64,000 bases of DNA, from positions 434,001-498,000 of the forward strand of contig NC_017668.1 of the NCBI RefSeq assembly GCF_000284515.1, read 5' to 3'. Shown here piece after piece: positions 37,395 through 45,753 of this stretch. The DNA comes from Halobacillus halophilus DSM 2266. Its GTDB lineage: Bacteria > Bacillota > Bacilli > Bacillales > Halobacillaceae. Each line of letters begins with the position of its first letter. The stretch's first letter is position 1. The notes beneath the pieces were generated by a model. It saw only the letters and a program-made list of their open reading frames with translations. It ran no database searches and was not told where the DNA came from. Made by a program: the position numbers and the translations under genes.

Positions 37395-37713
37395 GGGAAA
37401 GTCTCGCATGTGCAATTGATCAGAAACACCTTTAAAGCGGTTATGTATTCCTTTGAAGGTGTTTTTTCTATGCAATGCCTTACTATAGTGTTTTACAGTC
37501 ATGATAACGAAGGTAAATCCAATCCTTTCATCTAATTTCTATAGCTCTTACGGTTAAAAAACGCTTAGAAGGGTTCAAATCTGAAGAACCGGTGTCTATA
37601 TGTTATAATATCGTAAATGTCTTTACAGAATAATAACTAGAAATGTCCTCTTTACCTTAAGGGTGGACAGCTACATAAACGAGTTAAAAATTTTATGTTC
37701 GGGAGAGATTTAC
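37395..37713. other. Intergenic, terminator and prs promoter region
   Basis: Carries the oxygenase terminator; TGTTATAATAT at 37603-37613 is a probable -10 for the next gene. No other gene seen. Confidence 0.45.
37424..37467 (+). terminator. Intrinsic terminator
   Basis: 12-bp stem ACACCTTTAAAG/CTTTGAAGGTGT (one G-U), then six T. Confidence 0.85.
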
Positions 37714-38658
37714 ATGAGTTCAAAATCCGCAATGAAGCTATTTACGTTAAACTCCAATGAACCTTTAGCGCAGGAAATATCTGAGATATTAGAGACACCA
37801 ATAGGAAAAAGCTCCGTTGTTCGTTTTAGTGATGGTGAAGTGCAAATTAATATTGAAGAAAGTGTGAGGGGGGACGATATTTATCTTATTCAATCCACCT
37901 CTCAGCCGGTTAATGAACACTTGATGGAATTATTAATTATGATTGATGCAATGAAGAGAGCTTCAGCTAGGACCATTAATGTGGTGCTTCCGTATTATGG
38001 ATATGCCCGTCAGGATCGAAAGGCTCGTGCGCGGGAGCCGATTACAGCTAAACTGATTGCTGACTTACTTGAATCGGCAGGGGTCTCCAGAGTCATTACT
38101 ATGGATATGCATGCGCCTCAAATTCAAGGTTTCTTTAACATCCCTGTGGATCAGCTGCTTGGCACATCTATTCTGGGTCAATACTACAGAGAAAAAGATA
38201 TGAAGGACATCGTGGTGGTAGCACCAGCGACTAGCGGCCTGAGTCGTGCCAGAAGGATGGCAAACTTGTTAGATACCCCGATTGCTTTTATTGATAAGCG
38301 GAGACCTGAACCGAATGCGGATGAGGTTATGAATGTTGTTGGATCCATTGAAGGGAAAACGGCCATTATCGTGGATGATATGATTGATACAGCAGAAACG
38401 GTGGTGCAGGCTGCGACTGCTCTGGTGGAAAGCGGAGTTAACGATATTTATGCCTGCGGAACCCATGCGGTTTTATCAGAACCTGCCGTTCAAAAAATTG
38501 CTGATTCGCCAATTAAGGAACTGGTCATCACGAATACTGTTTTCTTACCGGAAGAAAAGCAGATTGACAAGATCAAATCACTGTCTGTCGCCCCGTTGTT
38601 TGCAGATGCGATCGTACGTGTTCAAACGGATCATTCAGTAAGTGAACTGTTCGATTAA
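37714..38658 (+). CDS. Ribose-phosphate pyrophosphokinase paralogue
   Basis: PRPP synthetase family, 314 residues, full length. Seen: [49 protein letters not shown] and the PRPP loop DDMIDTAET (221-229). Two normally strict blocks differ: the catalytic flexible-loop start, usually SPDHGGVTRAR, is [11 protein letters not shown] here (170-180), and the loop TAGT is TAET. It is not beside glmU as the housekeeping prs usually is, so it is probably a second copy with altered activity. ATG 37714 has GGGAGAG upstream; the longer frame from 37663 has no ribosome site. Confidence 0.85.
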   Translation: MSSKSAMKLFTLNSNEPLAQEISEILETPIGKSSVVRFSDGEVQINIEESVRGDDIYLIQSTSQPVNEHLMELLIMIDAMKRASARTINVVLPYYGYARQDRKARAREPITAKLIADLLESAGVSRVITMDMHAPQIQGFFNIPVDQLLGTSILGQYYREKDMKDIVVVAPATSGLSRARRMANLLDTPIAFIDKRRPEPNADEVMNVVGSIEGKTAIIVDDMIDTAETVVQAATALVESGVNDIYACGTHAVLSEPAVQKIADSPIKELVITNTVFLPEEKQIDKIKSLSVAPLFADAIVRVQTDHSVSELFD

Positions 38659-38705
38659 AAGAGAAATAACTATCTTGGGAAATTTAAAGTAAAACGCGTG
38701 AAAAG

Positions 38706-38739
38706 GATGATCTCTGTTAAAAAGAGGTCATCTTTTTTT
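38706..38739 (+). terminator. Intrinsic terminator
   Basis: GATGATCTCT/AGAGGTCATC stem, 7-nt loop, seven T. Confidence 0.85.
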
Positions 38740-38864
38740 ATCAAATCATGACGCAGTTACCAACTTGTCAAGGCAAGTTTCTAGACATCTTCCTGTTTTT
38801 TCATCTACGATAATAATATGGATCACGCAATGAATTCTGATTGTAACTTAGAAAGGATGAAGAA

Positions 38865-39518
38865 ATGATGAAAGTACTTGTTGTTGGAGCAAACGGTCAA
38901 ATTGGTAAACACCTGGTATCCACTATTCAGGAAAGCGACAAATTGGAAGCTAAAGCTATGATTCGTAAGCAGGAACAGGCGTCCTTTTTTGAAGATAAAG
39001 GAGCAGAAACAGTAGTCGTTGATTTAGAGGATGACATCGAAACGATTGCGAAAGCAGCTGAAGGAGTAGATGCGATCGTATTTACTGCAGGATCTGGACC
39101 TCATACTGGTCCGGACAAAACCGTTCTTATTGACCTGGACGGGGCTGTGAAGACGATCGAAGCAGCTAAAGCAGCTGGCGTGAAACGATATGTGATGATC
39201 AGCTCGTTTGACACAACCCGTGAAGCCATTCAGAGTGCCCCTTCATCCTTTGCACCATACGTTGCAGCGAAACATTACGCAGATGAATGGTTGAGAGGCA
39301 CAGAATTGGATCATACAATCATCCATCCTGGTATGCTGACGAATGATGAAGGAACCGGCCAGGTAGAAGCTGCTTCCAAAGTAGAAAGAGGAGAAGTCCC
39401 ACGAGAAGATGTGGCAAACGTCATCGCAGCCACTTTGGAAGATGATTCAACAATTGGTAAAGAATTCCAGGTCGTGGGCGGAACGAAATCGATTAAGGAA
39501 GCGATACAATCTCTTTAA
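38865..39518 (+). CDS. NAD(P)-binding SDR (YhfK-like atypical SDR)
   Basis: A 217-residue single-domain Rossmann protein: VLVVGANGQIGKHLV at the N-terminus, VVDLEDD, DAIVFTAGSG, YVMISSFDT, and a YVAAKHYADEWL active-site-like stretch. It matches the NmrA/biliverdin-reductase-B-like group that includes B. subtilis YhfK. Substrate unknown. AAAGGATG precedes the ATG; single gene with its own terminator. Confidence 0.85.
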   Translation: MMKVLVVGANGQIGKHLVSTIQESDKLEAKAMIRKQEQASFFEDKGAETVVVDLEDDIETIAKAAEGVDAIVFTAGSGPHTGPDKTVLIDLDGAVKTIEAAKAAGVKRYVMISSFDTTREAIQSAPSSFAPYVAAKHYADEWLRGTELDHTIIHPGMLTNDEGTGQVEAASKVERGEVPREDVANVIAATLEDDSTIGKEFQVVGGTKSIKEAIQSL

Positions 39519-39534
39519 TTGGATAAGGCGATAG

Positions 39535-39573
39535 AAAAGACAATTCACCAGAATGGTGGATTGTCTTTTTCTC
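39535..39573 (+). terminator. Intrinsic terminator
   Basis: 16-bp stem AAAAGACAATTCACCA/TGGTGGATTGTCTTTT, 3-nt loop, T tract. Confidence 0.9.
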
Positions 39574-39697
39574 TATCTGCTGATGATCAGCTGGTTTATG
39601 AAGAAGAAAGTGCCATAAAGAACTTATAAAAAATGAAGCGGGGCACCAGGTACATGATAAAGCTCAACCAGTAGCTGGTTACCGAGAGAGGGGGGGT

Positions 39698-40150
39698 TTA
39701 GGGGTAGACTTCAAGTTTGTCCAGCTTGCGAATAATCAGGTGAATCGTAATAAATCCACCTAGGTACATCAGGAAAGTATAGAAAATACTCCATTTTTCA
39801 TGATAAGTCAAAAGATGAATAGAAAGAGCGGTAAATTCAACACCAGTCATTCCAAGAACAAATATTGGGTAGATCCATGCAGGTTGTTTTTCCTTATAGT
39901 ACATAAAATACGTAAACCATACAGCTGATATCGTAAAAATACCTAAATCAAGAAACACTGTATTTAACATCCCCACATTTGAAGACGTGTGGATTGTCCA
40001 GAGGTTTGTCTGTATTCCGAGCTGGTTCAGTATCAACGCGATTAAAGCAGCGAATGGGGCAACGGTAAAGAAAATCTTAGGAGCTCTCTTATAGACGTAC
40101 CCAGCGGTCAGCCAAGGTATGATGAAACTTAGAACAATCATTAACAACAT
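39698..40150 (-). CDS. Small multispan membrane protein of unknown function
   Basis: 150 residues with four to five hydrophobic helices, beginning MLLMIVLSFIIPWLTAG, and polar loops YKRAPK, YYKEKQPAW and IRKLDKLEVYP. I recognise only a general resemblance to uncharacterised Bacillaceae membrane proteins. The ATG at 40150 lies 8 nt after AGGAGG; an upstream in-frame GTG overlaps that site and is rejected. Transcribed alone. Confidence 0.8.
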   Translation of the reverse strand: MLLMIVLSFIIPWLTAGYVYKRAPKIFFTVAPFAALIALILNQLGIQTNLWTIHTSSNVGMLNTVFLDLGIFTISAVWFTYFMYYKEKQPAWIYPIFVLGMTGVEFTALSIHLLTYHEKWSIFYTFLMYLGGFITIHLIIRKLDKLEVYP

Positions 40151-40510
40151 AGTAACCACCTCCTTTGCTATCCATCATTTCTAACAATCTATAGGAAATA
40201 TACGTGGGAATAAAATGGTAATTGTCGAGTGCTGTCTATGTTGTTATATATAAAGCCTGGCCATACAAGAGAGTGAAGATTTTTGTAAAAAGTTGGAGTC
40301 TTCTTAAAAGTCTCATAGAACAGACTTAGTGGAGAAGGTTGTACCGAATGGAATAATACATGAAATAAATTTTAGAAGATTGTTTGGGTAGTAAGGACAT
40401 AAGAAATAGAAGATAAATAGAAGATCTGAAAGGGAATTTTCCCCGTTTATGGATTAAAAAAGGATCAGATTCGTGTTGAGAACCTCATCCTTATTCCGTA
40501 TATTAATTTA
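40151..40510. other. Intergenic, no gene seen
   Basis: AT-rich and without a supported frame, terminator or recognisable operator, apart from the promoter region of the preceding minus-strand gene. Confidence 0.5.
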
Positions 40511-40541
40511 AAAGCGTCAGTCCCTAAAGGGGATTGACGCT
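40511..40541 (-). terminator. Terminator of the 49-residue gene
   Basis: AGCGTCAGTCCC pairs with GGGGATTGACGCT; on the minus strand it is followed by TTTTAAATT. Confidence 0.75.
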
Positions 40542-40544
40542 AAT

Positions 40545-40694
40545 TTATTGGGAGTAACGACGTTTTCCGCAGCAGCCGCCAGACTTTTTGTATGCCGCTG
40601 TCCGCTTTCCGTTTTTCGTATTAATGACGACCGGGGCATCTTTGTCTTGCGACATTTTTGGAAGGGTAGTTGTGGTTTTTATTTTCCTCTTCAC
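40545..40694 (-). CDS. 49-residue basic Cys-Cys protein
   Basis: GTG start with AAAGGAGAG 7 nt upstream and a terminator just after the stop. The product starts MKRKIKTTTTLPKMSQ and ends SGGCCGKRRYSQ: strongly basic, with a vicinal cysteine pair inside a glycine-lysine-arginine tail. I do not recognise the family; such small basic Cys proteins occur among spore-associated proteins, but that is only suggestive. Its ribosome site lies inside a 12-bp inverted repeat (listed separately). It follows the JAMM gene by 57 nt on the same strand. Confidence 0.7.
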   Translation of the reverse strand: MKRKIKTTTTLPKMSQDKDAPVVINTKNGKRTAAYKKSGGCCGKRRYSQ

Positions 40695-40701
40695 TAACCA
40701 T

Positions 40702-40746
40702 CTCTCCTTTCAATAATACAATATTCATTTTTCCTTGAAAGGAGAG
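40702..40746 (-). promoter_or_regulatory. Hairpin sequestering the ribosome site of the 49-residue gene
   Basis: Perfect 12-bp inverted repeat CTCTCCTTTCAA / TTGAAAGGAGAG with a 21-nt loop. The right arm in the minus-strand RNA is the Shine-Dalgarno of the gene at 40694. No T run follows, so it is not an ordinary terminator. Confidence 0.6.
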
Positions 40747-40751
40747 GGCTT

Positions 40752-41165
40752 TCAGTCAGTTAATATAGAGACTGGAATAAGCGTCGGTCGTTTGTTCACT
40801 ATTTGGTAGCACTTCACCTCAGGTGTCTCTCTTTTGAAGGAAACAATGACCATGTGTACTTCAGGGTCAGCATGTTGTAAGAGGTCATAGCTTGAAGGCA
40901 GGGCTGATGTCGTCGGATGAGAATGAAAGACTGCTAAAATTCTGTCATTCTTTCGTACAGCATGATTAATGGCCTCTTCCACATGCTGTTTACTAACATA
41001 AAAGCTTTTGTTTGATTCTGCTTCGTTGTGTAAAGTCCAAATGTGGCGAACTTGATTTCCCACTCCCGACAATAAACCGCACCCCTCAAAAGGTAGATAA
41101 CTGTGACAATGAGCGATCATTTCTTGGAAAATAGTGAAAGGGACCATAAAATGAATATCTTTCAT
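40752..41165 (-). CDS. JAMM/MPN (M67-type) metallopeptidase-like protein
   Basis: A 137-residue single-domain JAB/MPN protein. The full zinc motif is present: E27 in PFEGCG, H81-S-H83, seven residues, S91, two residues, D94. Such stand-alone enzymes cut isopeptide or C-terminal peptide bonds, sometimes of sulfur-carrier proteins. Its ATG overlaps the stop of the repeat-rich 545-residue gene (ATGA), so the two are co-translated, which makes that protein or a partner a likely substrate (inference). No ubiquitin-like or ThiS-like gene is nearby. Confidence 0.85.
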   Translation of the reverse strand: MKDIHFMVPFTIFQEMIAHCHSYLPFEGCGLLSGVGNQVRHIWTLHNEAESNKSFYVSKQHVEEAINHAVRKNDRILAVFHSHPTTSALPSSYDLLQHADPEVHMVIVSFKRETPEVKCYQIVNKRPTLIPVSILTD

Positions 41166-42799
41166 CCTCTTTGAAAAAGGGAGAAAAAGGAGTTCACAGG
41201 CGGCTTCCTCTGTGTTTCTACGTTTTTAGTAGTTCCTTCAAAAGACTTTTCGATTTTTTTTTCTTCTAGATTCATTTCTTTATTTTTTTTTGGTTCCTCT
41301 AAATTTTCAATAATAGGCTTTTCATTGACCTCTAACTCTTCATTTGGAACGTTTATTAACCTTGTTTCTGGACTAGAAGGTTCGATAACCTTTTCTTCCT
41401 TTACAGGTAGGTGATGATTCCCGCCGATGCCTTCATTTTCAACATGGACTGTTTCTGGTTGTGAAACAGGGGAGTCAATAGTCCCTTCTTCTTGTGCGGG
41501 TAGAGGTTCTTTATTGGGAGTTGAGTTTGTATTAATAACACCTTCTGATTCTGCTTTTGCAGGAGTGGGCTGTGCCGTCCCTTCTTCTTGCACGGGTAGA
41601 GGTTCTTTATTGGGAGTTGAGTTTGTATTAATAACACCTTCTGATTCTGCTTTTGCAGGAGTGGGCTGTGCCGTCCCTTCTTCTTGCACGGGTAGAGGTT
41701 CTTTATTGGGAGTTGGGTTTGTATTAATAACACCTTCTGGTTCTGTTTTTACAGGAGTGGGCTGTGCCGTCACATCTTCTTTTATGGAGATAGGTTTTTC
41801 ATTTGAAATGGAATCGGTTTTTACGACGCTTGGTGACTCTGTTTCTAAAAGCTTAGGTCTGGACATATTTTTATTTTTTACTTGAGCATTCGTTAGTATT
41901 TCTTGCTGTACCTGTGTGAAGTCGGTAACTGCTGATTCTGGAGGTCGTTGGTTTATTTCCACACTTGCTTTTTGGAGGTTGGCGTCAGGCTCATCCTTTC
42001 GTTTAATCGTTGTGCCTTCTGATTTGGGGGGCTTAGGGCTAGAAGTGGTGCGTTGTTTTGGTGAGTTTAACTTATTTGATTTAACTGTTTTACTTTTTTT
42101 GCTTGGGGAAAGCGGCCGGCGACCTTTAGGTGTTCCTTGTTGTGTTGGGTTAGAAGGATAATTTCTAGGCGGTGAGGGGTAGTTGCCAAGTCCCTGGAAA
42201 CGACTTTGTTCGTTCGGATCATAAACATGACTGTTCGACTGCACCATATTTCTTAGTTGGCTGAATCCTTGTGGTGCTTTGGTGGCAGGTGGAGCTGGGG
42301 TTTCTTTCGGTTGCAATGATTTCTTCAGGCTGGCAATTTCCTCTTTTATCTCCTTAAGTCCATTGTTTTTCAGTAATTGATCCTGTTTTTTCAGAATCAA
42401 GACAATTTTTTTGTTAAGAGAAAGGAGTTCTTGACCCAGTTCATTTAGATAGCCATGAAGGTAATCGAACTGTTCGGTAAAGTAATGATTCGCCTCTAAT
42501 TGTTCATTCTCCATATAATCTTCATCTTGATACTCGCTCTCCAAATGTTCTTCTTCATCATAATACTCGCTCTCCATATACTCCTCTTCTTCATAGTATT
42601 CGTTCTCCATATGTTCATCTTTATTATGGAACTTATTCAAAGGTATCACTTCCTTTTTCTTTTGGTAATGACCATGCTCAGAAAGGATTTCCTGATAAGC
42701 TAGGTGCTCCTTTTTCAAGGATTCAATGGTAGCTTTATATAAATCGATCTTTGCTTTAATGACTTGCAGGTCATCTGGATCGAACTTTTTTTTATCCAT
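41162..42799 (-). CDS. Repeat-rich acidic/proline-rich protein with N-terminal coiled region
   Basis: 545 residues, no signal peptide. Segments: charged helical start (1-45); tandem E/Y-rich block (about 60-105: MENEYYEEEE, MESEYYDEEE, LESEYQDED); a coiled-coil helix with LLSLNKKIVLILKKQDQLL; a basic S/P/K linker (RRPLSPSKKSKTVKSN); and about three 32-residue repeats (GVINTNSTPNKEPLPVQEEG) before an acidic tail. I do not recognise the family. It looks like a disordered structural or coat-type protein. An AATAACATGTTATT palindrome lies 24 nt before the ATG. Co-translated with the JAMM gene. The ribosome site is weak (AAAGAGTGA). Confidence 0.75.
   Translation of the reverse strand: MDKKKFDPDDLQVIKAKIDLYKATIESLKKEHLAYQEILSEHGHYQKKKEVIPLNKFHNKDEHMENEYYEEEEYMESEYYDEEEHLESEYQDEDYMENEQLEANHYFTEQFDYLHGYLNELGQELLSLNKKIVLILKKQDQLLKNNGLKEIKEEIASLKKSLQPKETPAPPATKAPQGFSQLRNMVQSNSHVYDPNEQSRFQGLGNYPSPPRNYPSNPTQQGTPKGRRPLSPSKKSKTVKSNKLNSPKQRTTSSPKPPKSEGTTIKRKDEPDANLQKASVEINQRPPESAVTDFTQVQQEILTNAQVKNKNMSRPKLLETESPSVVKTDSISNEKPISIKEDVTAQPTPVKTEPEGVINTNPTPNKEPLPVQEEGTAQPTPAKAESEGVINTNSTPNKEPLPVQEEGTAQPTPAKAESEGVINTNSTPNKEPLPAQEEGTIDSPVSQPETVHVENEGIGGNHHLPVKEEKVIEPSSPETRLINVPNEELEVNEKPIIENLEEPKKNKEMNLEEKKIEKSFEGTTKNVETQRKPPVNSFFSLFQRG
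41479..41772 (-). repeat. 96-bp tandem repeat within the 545-residue gene
   Basis: About three copies with a 96-bp period; the copies at 41521 and 41617 are virtually identical and the one at 41713 has a few changes. High identity points to recent expansion or ongoing homogenisation. Confidence 0.9.
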
Positions 42800-43125
42800 T
42801 TCGTCTTCACTCTTTTCCGTTCAATAACATGTTATTTGAGAAATATTAAATCGTTACAACGGTATCTATTGCGGAAAACAACAAAGCTGACTATTGAATC
42901 ATACAGCTACTACCAATCATATGCTTCACATGAACAGAATATAATTCTACGGATATTAGGAAAGTCCGGTAATAACTCCCAAACAAAACGAATGACTATG
43001 TAGAAATAATAGAAAATACATTTTATAAACGGCTTTTACGATCCTGTTAGTATTAGGGGATGGGTGAATGAAACAATCACTTACAGGAAGGCTCTCTAAA
43101 AGTTTCCTGTTGATATTAAAATTAA
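42800..43125. other. Intergenic upstream of the repeat-rich gene
   Basis: Contains the perfect 14-bp palindrome AATAACATGTTATT at 42823-42836, a possible operator. CATATGATT (minus strand, near 42918) is a one-mismatch SigK -10. No gene. Confidence 0.4.
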
Positions 43126-43524
43126 GGTCCCATTACTTGAAGACTCAGTTTCGAGATAACTCGGGTCCGTTGCCAAGAAAGGATGAGGGCGGCTACAGAA
43201 ACAACTCGCTTTCCTGCGGGGGAACTGGCAAGCCTCCTCAGTCGTTACCACTCCTTGTGGGGTCTCGCCTAGCTCCTTCTCCCGCGGGAGTCTCGTCGTT
43301 TCCTCCGCCACCCCGGCCATTTCATGTGAACGGACCCTGCCAGTAGAAAAAAGTGGGAAACTTAAATCGACTTAAATGCTTCTATAGCGGCGTTTATACC
43401 CTGGAGAGACGCGGTGTACTAAGCGTTGATCATATAGGTTATTCTTCCTCATATCAAGGCCTTTACGTAAAGGATTTTGAGCGCTCCATGATCGCAAAGG
43501 GCGGAAGGGAACGGCGAAGACTCC

Positions 43525-43860
43525 TAGGTTAAAAGCGGAAGCACCTTGGTTAGCGGCGTATGGACTGGACGTTCAAATGTGGAGGTGCCTTGTTCAGCCT
43601 CGACAAGCTTAAGAACGACCATGAAAGGAAGAGCTCTTCTTCCTATCATGGTTGGACTTAAGACCTCGAGAGGCTAGGCACCGAAACTAGCCTTGAGCTG
43701 GCGGAGATAAAGAAAACACGAAGAGCGGAGCGATTCGATGTTGCCTTATCGTACAGAAGTGAGGGAAGTCTCACTAGACGCTAGGTGCTGGAGCTGGATA
43801 GCACTCCATATCGTTTATGTTCTGATATTTGATTAAGATTAAAAAAGTGTAAGAACGGGA
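43525..43860 (+). repeat. Nested module A in element copy 3
   Basis: Same unit as 13285-13497 but in the opposite orientation and about 120 bp longer. The extra part runs from near GTTCAAATGTGG to ACTAGCCTT and contains a GAAGAGCTCTTC palindrome. It splits GACTCCT/GGGATGAAC, which is uninterrupted in copies 1 and 2. Confidence 0.7.
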
Positions 43861-43915
43861 TGAACATGACAGGTGAGGTAACGGAGAGCTTTAGCTCGAG
43901 GAGGCTCAGCACAAG

Positions 43916-43977
43916 GGATGTTCGACTAAGACCGCCACGTCCTGTGGCAACGTCGAACGACCCTGCGTCGTGCAGGG
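43916..43977 (+). repeat. Nested 62-bp module B in element copy 3
   Basis: Differs from the copy at 13793-13854 by about one base (GTCCTG for GTCTTG). Confidence 0.7.
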
Positions 43978-44133
43978 CCGCGGAAAGCGAATCATCCCCC
44001 GCAGGACCTTTCTTCTCATAAAAATATCTCGAAACTGAGTCTTCAACTAACCGGCCCTTTAGCTTAATAAGTCTTTATATGAAAAAACCAACACTAACCT
44101 TTTACAAAGACTACAGGAAAGGCAGGAACTTAG

Positions 44134-45408
44134 ATGTTAAAAATGAAAAAAGTGAACACCGTTCTTTATTTGCCTATAGAAATAAAGTCGAGGGAATTAG
44201 ATGCGAAATTATTGCTTGCGTATTATGCTGTAAAGGAAAATTATCGGGTGATTATAGGGGAACACAAGGCGGTGGAGACAGCTTTACACCACTTCCCAAA
44301 AGGTATTTTCTTTTCAAAAGGATATCCGGAGCGTATTAGGAAAAGAATGCTTACCAGCACCAAGAGATTAGGTCATACTCTAGTGGAGTTAGATGAGGAA
44401 GGTCTGATCATCCCTGATAAAACGGCTTATTTATCAGACAGGATGAATAAAGGGATATTGAGATTGGTGGAACAGGAATATTGTTGGGGAGAGTATCAGC
44501 AAAACATAATTAGTGCTGCGTATCCTGGGGAGAAAGATAAATGTTATGCAGTAGGGAATCCTCGGTTTGATTTATTACAGGAAAAATTCAGGAGGCTTTA
44601 CGAAGAAAAAGCTAACTCCCTCAGGACGAAACATGGAGAATTTATTTTAATTAATACAAGGTTTTCGCTTTATAATCATAGGCGAGGAAAGAAGAAGGGG
44701 ACTTCAAACCCTTCGTCTCTCTATATAAAAAAACTTTATTATTCTTTCATCACATTAATCAGAAGGATAAGCGAGAAATATCCATCCGTACCTATTATTA
44801 TTAGACCACATCCGACTGAGAACGTTCAGTCCTATCGAAAGGCATTATCGAATTGTGAAAATGTCAAAATTATTCAAGCTGGTAATGTTATTCACTGGAT
44901 ACTCGCGTCCAGGTTGGTCATACACAATGGCTGCACCACAGGTATTGAAGCGGCTTTGCTCGGGAAACCAGTTATCTCCTATATGCCTTTTAAATCGGGC
45001 AAGTATGACGTGGATTTACCAAATGAAGTAAGTTTAATTGCATCAACCGAGAAGGACTTGTTCTCATTTATTGATAGCTATTATGATACCCAAAACAGCG
45101 ATCATACTACTGAAAGACTTAGGTCCACTTCACTACCTGAATATTATGCGGGAGTGAAAAAAGGATTCGCCTATAAAGACATTATCCACTTATTGAACAA
45201 GCTTAAAGTTAAAAGTCCTCCCCTCGATCAGGAGCCCCCATCATTAAAACCGGAAAAAAAGGATAAGATTAAGTATCGATTCCCTTATTTGAGGAAAGAA
45301 GAAATTGTTTATTTTTTTAGTAAACTGGATGAAATTGAACAATCTTCATCATCTAATGTTAATATCAGGGAATTAACTGCCAATTTATTTGAATTGCGCT
45401 CAGATTAA
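44134..45408 (+). CDS. Surface carbohydrate biosynthesis / GT-B-like transferase
   Basis: A 424-residue cytoplasmic protein. Seen: YLPIEIKSRELDAKLLLAYY at the N-terminus, GNPRFDLL, IIIRPHPTENVQSY, and VIHNGCTTGIEAALLGKPVISYMPF, the nucleotide-sugar-binding half of the GT-B fold. This is the pattern of the surface carbohydrate biosynthesis (LpxB/CDP-glycerol-transferase-like) family. The C-terminal ~90 residues, beginning KSPPLDQEPPSLKPEKKD, look like a flexible linker plus a helix. Blocks are shared with the C-terminal domain of the protein at 14385. AGGAA precedes the ATG. Donor and acceptor unknown. Confidence 0.75.
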   Translation: MLKMKKVNTVLYLPIEIKSRELDAKLLLAYYAVKENYRVIIGEHKAVETALHHFPKGIFFSKGYPERIRKRMLTSTKRLGHTLVELDEEGLIIPDKTAYLSDRMNKGILRLVEQEYCWGEYQQNIISAAYPGEKDKCYAVGNPRFDLLQEKFRRLYEEKANSLRTKHGEFILINTRFSLYNHRRGKKKGTSNPSSLYIKKLYYSFITLIRRISEKYPSVPIIIRPHPTENVQSYRKALSNCENVKIIQAGNVIHWILASRLVIHNGCTTGIEAALLGKPVISYMPFKSGKYDVDLPNEVSLIASTEKDLFSFIDSYYDTQNSDHTTERLRSTSLPEYYAGVKKGFAYKDIIHLLNKLKVKSPPLDQEPPSLKPEKKDKIKYRFPYLRKEEIVYFFSKLDEIEQSSSSNVNIRELTANLFELRSD

Positions 45409-45495
45409 AAAATTAGTCTGTCAGCAAACTGACCTTTATCAAAGTGGATCTTTAATTTATTCGTTAATATATAATATGTAAAGTCTGACCTTAAG

Positions 45496-45547
45496 AAAAA
45501 GAAGCAGCTTGGAAGAACGTAAATTCCTCTAAGCTGCTTCTTTTTTT
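45496..45547 (+). terminator. Intrinsic terminator
   Basis: GAAGCAGCTT/AAGCTGCTTC stem with inner GGAA/TTCC and A and T runs outside. Confidence 0.85.
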
Positions 45548-45725
45548 ATTTTTCACTTCAATGACTGCTCCTCTTCATTTAAATGCCAGTTGCTTTAACT
45601 CGCTTAAAAAGTTTTTTCTAGACATTTGTCACCATTTAGTTAAAGAGTAATAAACTATGGAGAAAGCACAGTTTTACTCAAGTACTTATTATGAAAATTA
45701 ACCCAGAGTTCCGCTAATGTACTGT

Positions 45726-45753
45726 ACCAAATGTCAATCGCAATCATATGCTA
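45726..45753 (+). promoter_or_regulatory. SigK-type promoter of the 214-residue cysteine-rich gene
   Basis: ACC, then CATATGCTA exactly 17 nt after the AC, a full match to AC-N17-CATANNNTA, 43 nt before the ATG. Confidence 0.7.

Larger units (their letters stand above)
43126..44070. repeat. Non-coding terminal-inverted-repeat element, copy 3 (with nested modules)
   Basis: About 0.94 kb. Left arm GAAGACTCAGTTTCGAGAT (43138-43158) and its exact reverse complement on the right (44025-44045). The right flank reaches CCGGCCCTTTAGCTTAATA. The interior matches copies 1 and 2 (GGATGAGGGCGGCTAC, CCCGCGGGAGTCTCGTCG, GGATGAACATGACAGGTGAG) and carries module A (43525-43860) and module B (43916-43977). 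No coding frame. It ends only 63 bp before the next gene. Confidence 0.8.

Noticed and set aside
41479-41772. CRISPR-like array
   Set aside because: The units are adjacent with no unique spacers and are in frame within a protein gene.
41401-41885. Long frames in other phases over the 96-bp repeat
   Set aside because: A tandem repeat whose unit is a multiple of three keeps all frames open; only the phase with a start and coupled downstream gene is credible.
43068-43346. 92-codon frame at the left of element copy 3
   Set aside because: It runs through the inverted-repeat arm and the palindromic core and is not conserved in the other copies.
44079-44339. 86-codon frame overlapping the start of the GT-B gene
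   Set aside because: It is an out-of-frame shadow of the 44134 gene, which has the ribosome site and family motifs.
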